Source of the DNA: Muribaculaceae bacterium
Lineage (GTDB): Bacteria > Bacteroidota > Bacteroidia > Bacteroidales > Muribaculaceae
Direction: 5' to 3'
DNA length: 5,990 nt
Assembly: GCA_017545095.1 (NCBI GenBank)
Contig: JAFYCU010000088.1
Coordinates: 1 to 5,990, forward strand
Position numbers and translations under genes: made by a program. Below, in pieces: positions 5,929 to 5,990 of the stretch (position 1 is the stretch's first letter; each line of letters begins with the position of its first letter). Under the pieces are notes generated by a model. It ran no database searches. It saw only the letters and a list, made by a program, of their open reading frames with translations, and was not told the DNA's origin.

Positions 5929-5990
5929 CCAATCCACGGCACAAAGTTAATGATTTGTTTCCAATCCTCAATGAAAAACTGCAGGGAAAA
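5916..5990 (+). CDS. Start of a divergent gene, cut by the window edge
   Basis: ATG at 5916 opens a frame that stays open for 25 codons to the last base (MGTNSNPRHKVNDLFPILNE, then KLQGK). It sits about 20 nt after the inferred start of a well-matched promoter, and the sequence is hydrophilic with a helix-like NDLFPILNEKL segment, so it is probably a real gene. Too little is visible to name a family. Regulators of AraC or TetR type are common as divergent neighbours of TolC-HlyD-permease operons, which makes a transcriptional regulator a reasonable guess, but nothing in these 25 residues proves it. Confidence 0.6.
   Translation, partial: MGTNSNPRHKVNDLFPILNEKLQGK
5942..5971 (-). promoter_or_regulatory. 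Candidate promoter for the export operon
   Basis: On the minus strand, TTG (5971-5969) is followed after 19 nt by TAACTTTG (5949-5942), a full match to the Bacteroides TTG / TAnnTTTG arrangement. Transcription would begin near 5936 and leave a leader of about 170 nt before the TolC-type gene. The element lies inside the first codons of the divergent gene, so the two transcripts would overlap by about 40 nt. A weaker alternative nearer the gene is TAAATTTT (5827-5820), which lacks the final G and a good TTG. Confidence 0.35.

Overview
The window looks like chromosomal DNA from a Bacteroidota bacterium, most likely Bacteroidales (Prevotella/Bacteroides-like). Three points support this. The proteins are of the types found there. 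The gene starts lack Shine-Dalgarno sequences and often have A/T-rich leaders. The right-hand intergenic region carries promoter-like TTG / TAnnTTTG elements with the spacing known from Bacteroides. The genus is inferred from these features and no species is claimed.

The centre, about positions 867-5765 on the minus strand, is a four-gene export operon. In transcription order it encodes a TolC-type outer-membrane channel (4284-5765), an HlyD-type periplasmic adaptor (3268-4254), and two paralogous ABC-2 membrane permeases (2092-3264 and 867-2108). Gaps are 29 nt and 3 nt, and the two permease genes overlap by 17 nt. Together the proteins would make a tripartite inner membrane-periplasm-outer membrane efflux or secretion machine of the YbhG-YbhS-YbhR / YhiI-YhhJ kind. 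No ATP-binding subunit is encoded in the window and the substrate cannot be read from sequence.

Twenty nt after the last permease follows a 205-codon ORF of unknown function (229-846, minus). Its last third is much more AT-rich than the operon. It converges with, and overlaps by 12 nt, an ORF entering from the left edge on the plus strand (1-240, partial, doubtful). The left edge also holds strong short inverted repeats.

The right end (5766-5990) is the divergent control region. It holds a good plus-strand promoter for a gene that begins at 5916 and leaves the window after 25 codons, and a second promoter-like element for the minus-strand operon inside that gene. It also has two A/T-rich palindromes centred 21 bp apart and a 10-bp inverted repeat that brackets the plus-strand promoter's -7 box and the start codon. 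This arrangement suggests coordinated, possibly autoregulated control. The export operon itself is a known type. The least explained parts are the control region and the left 450 bases.
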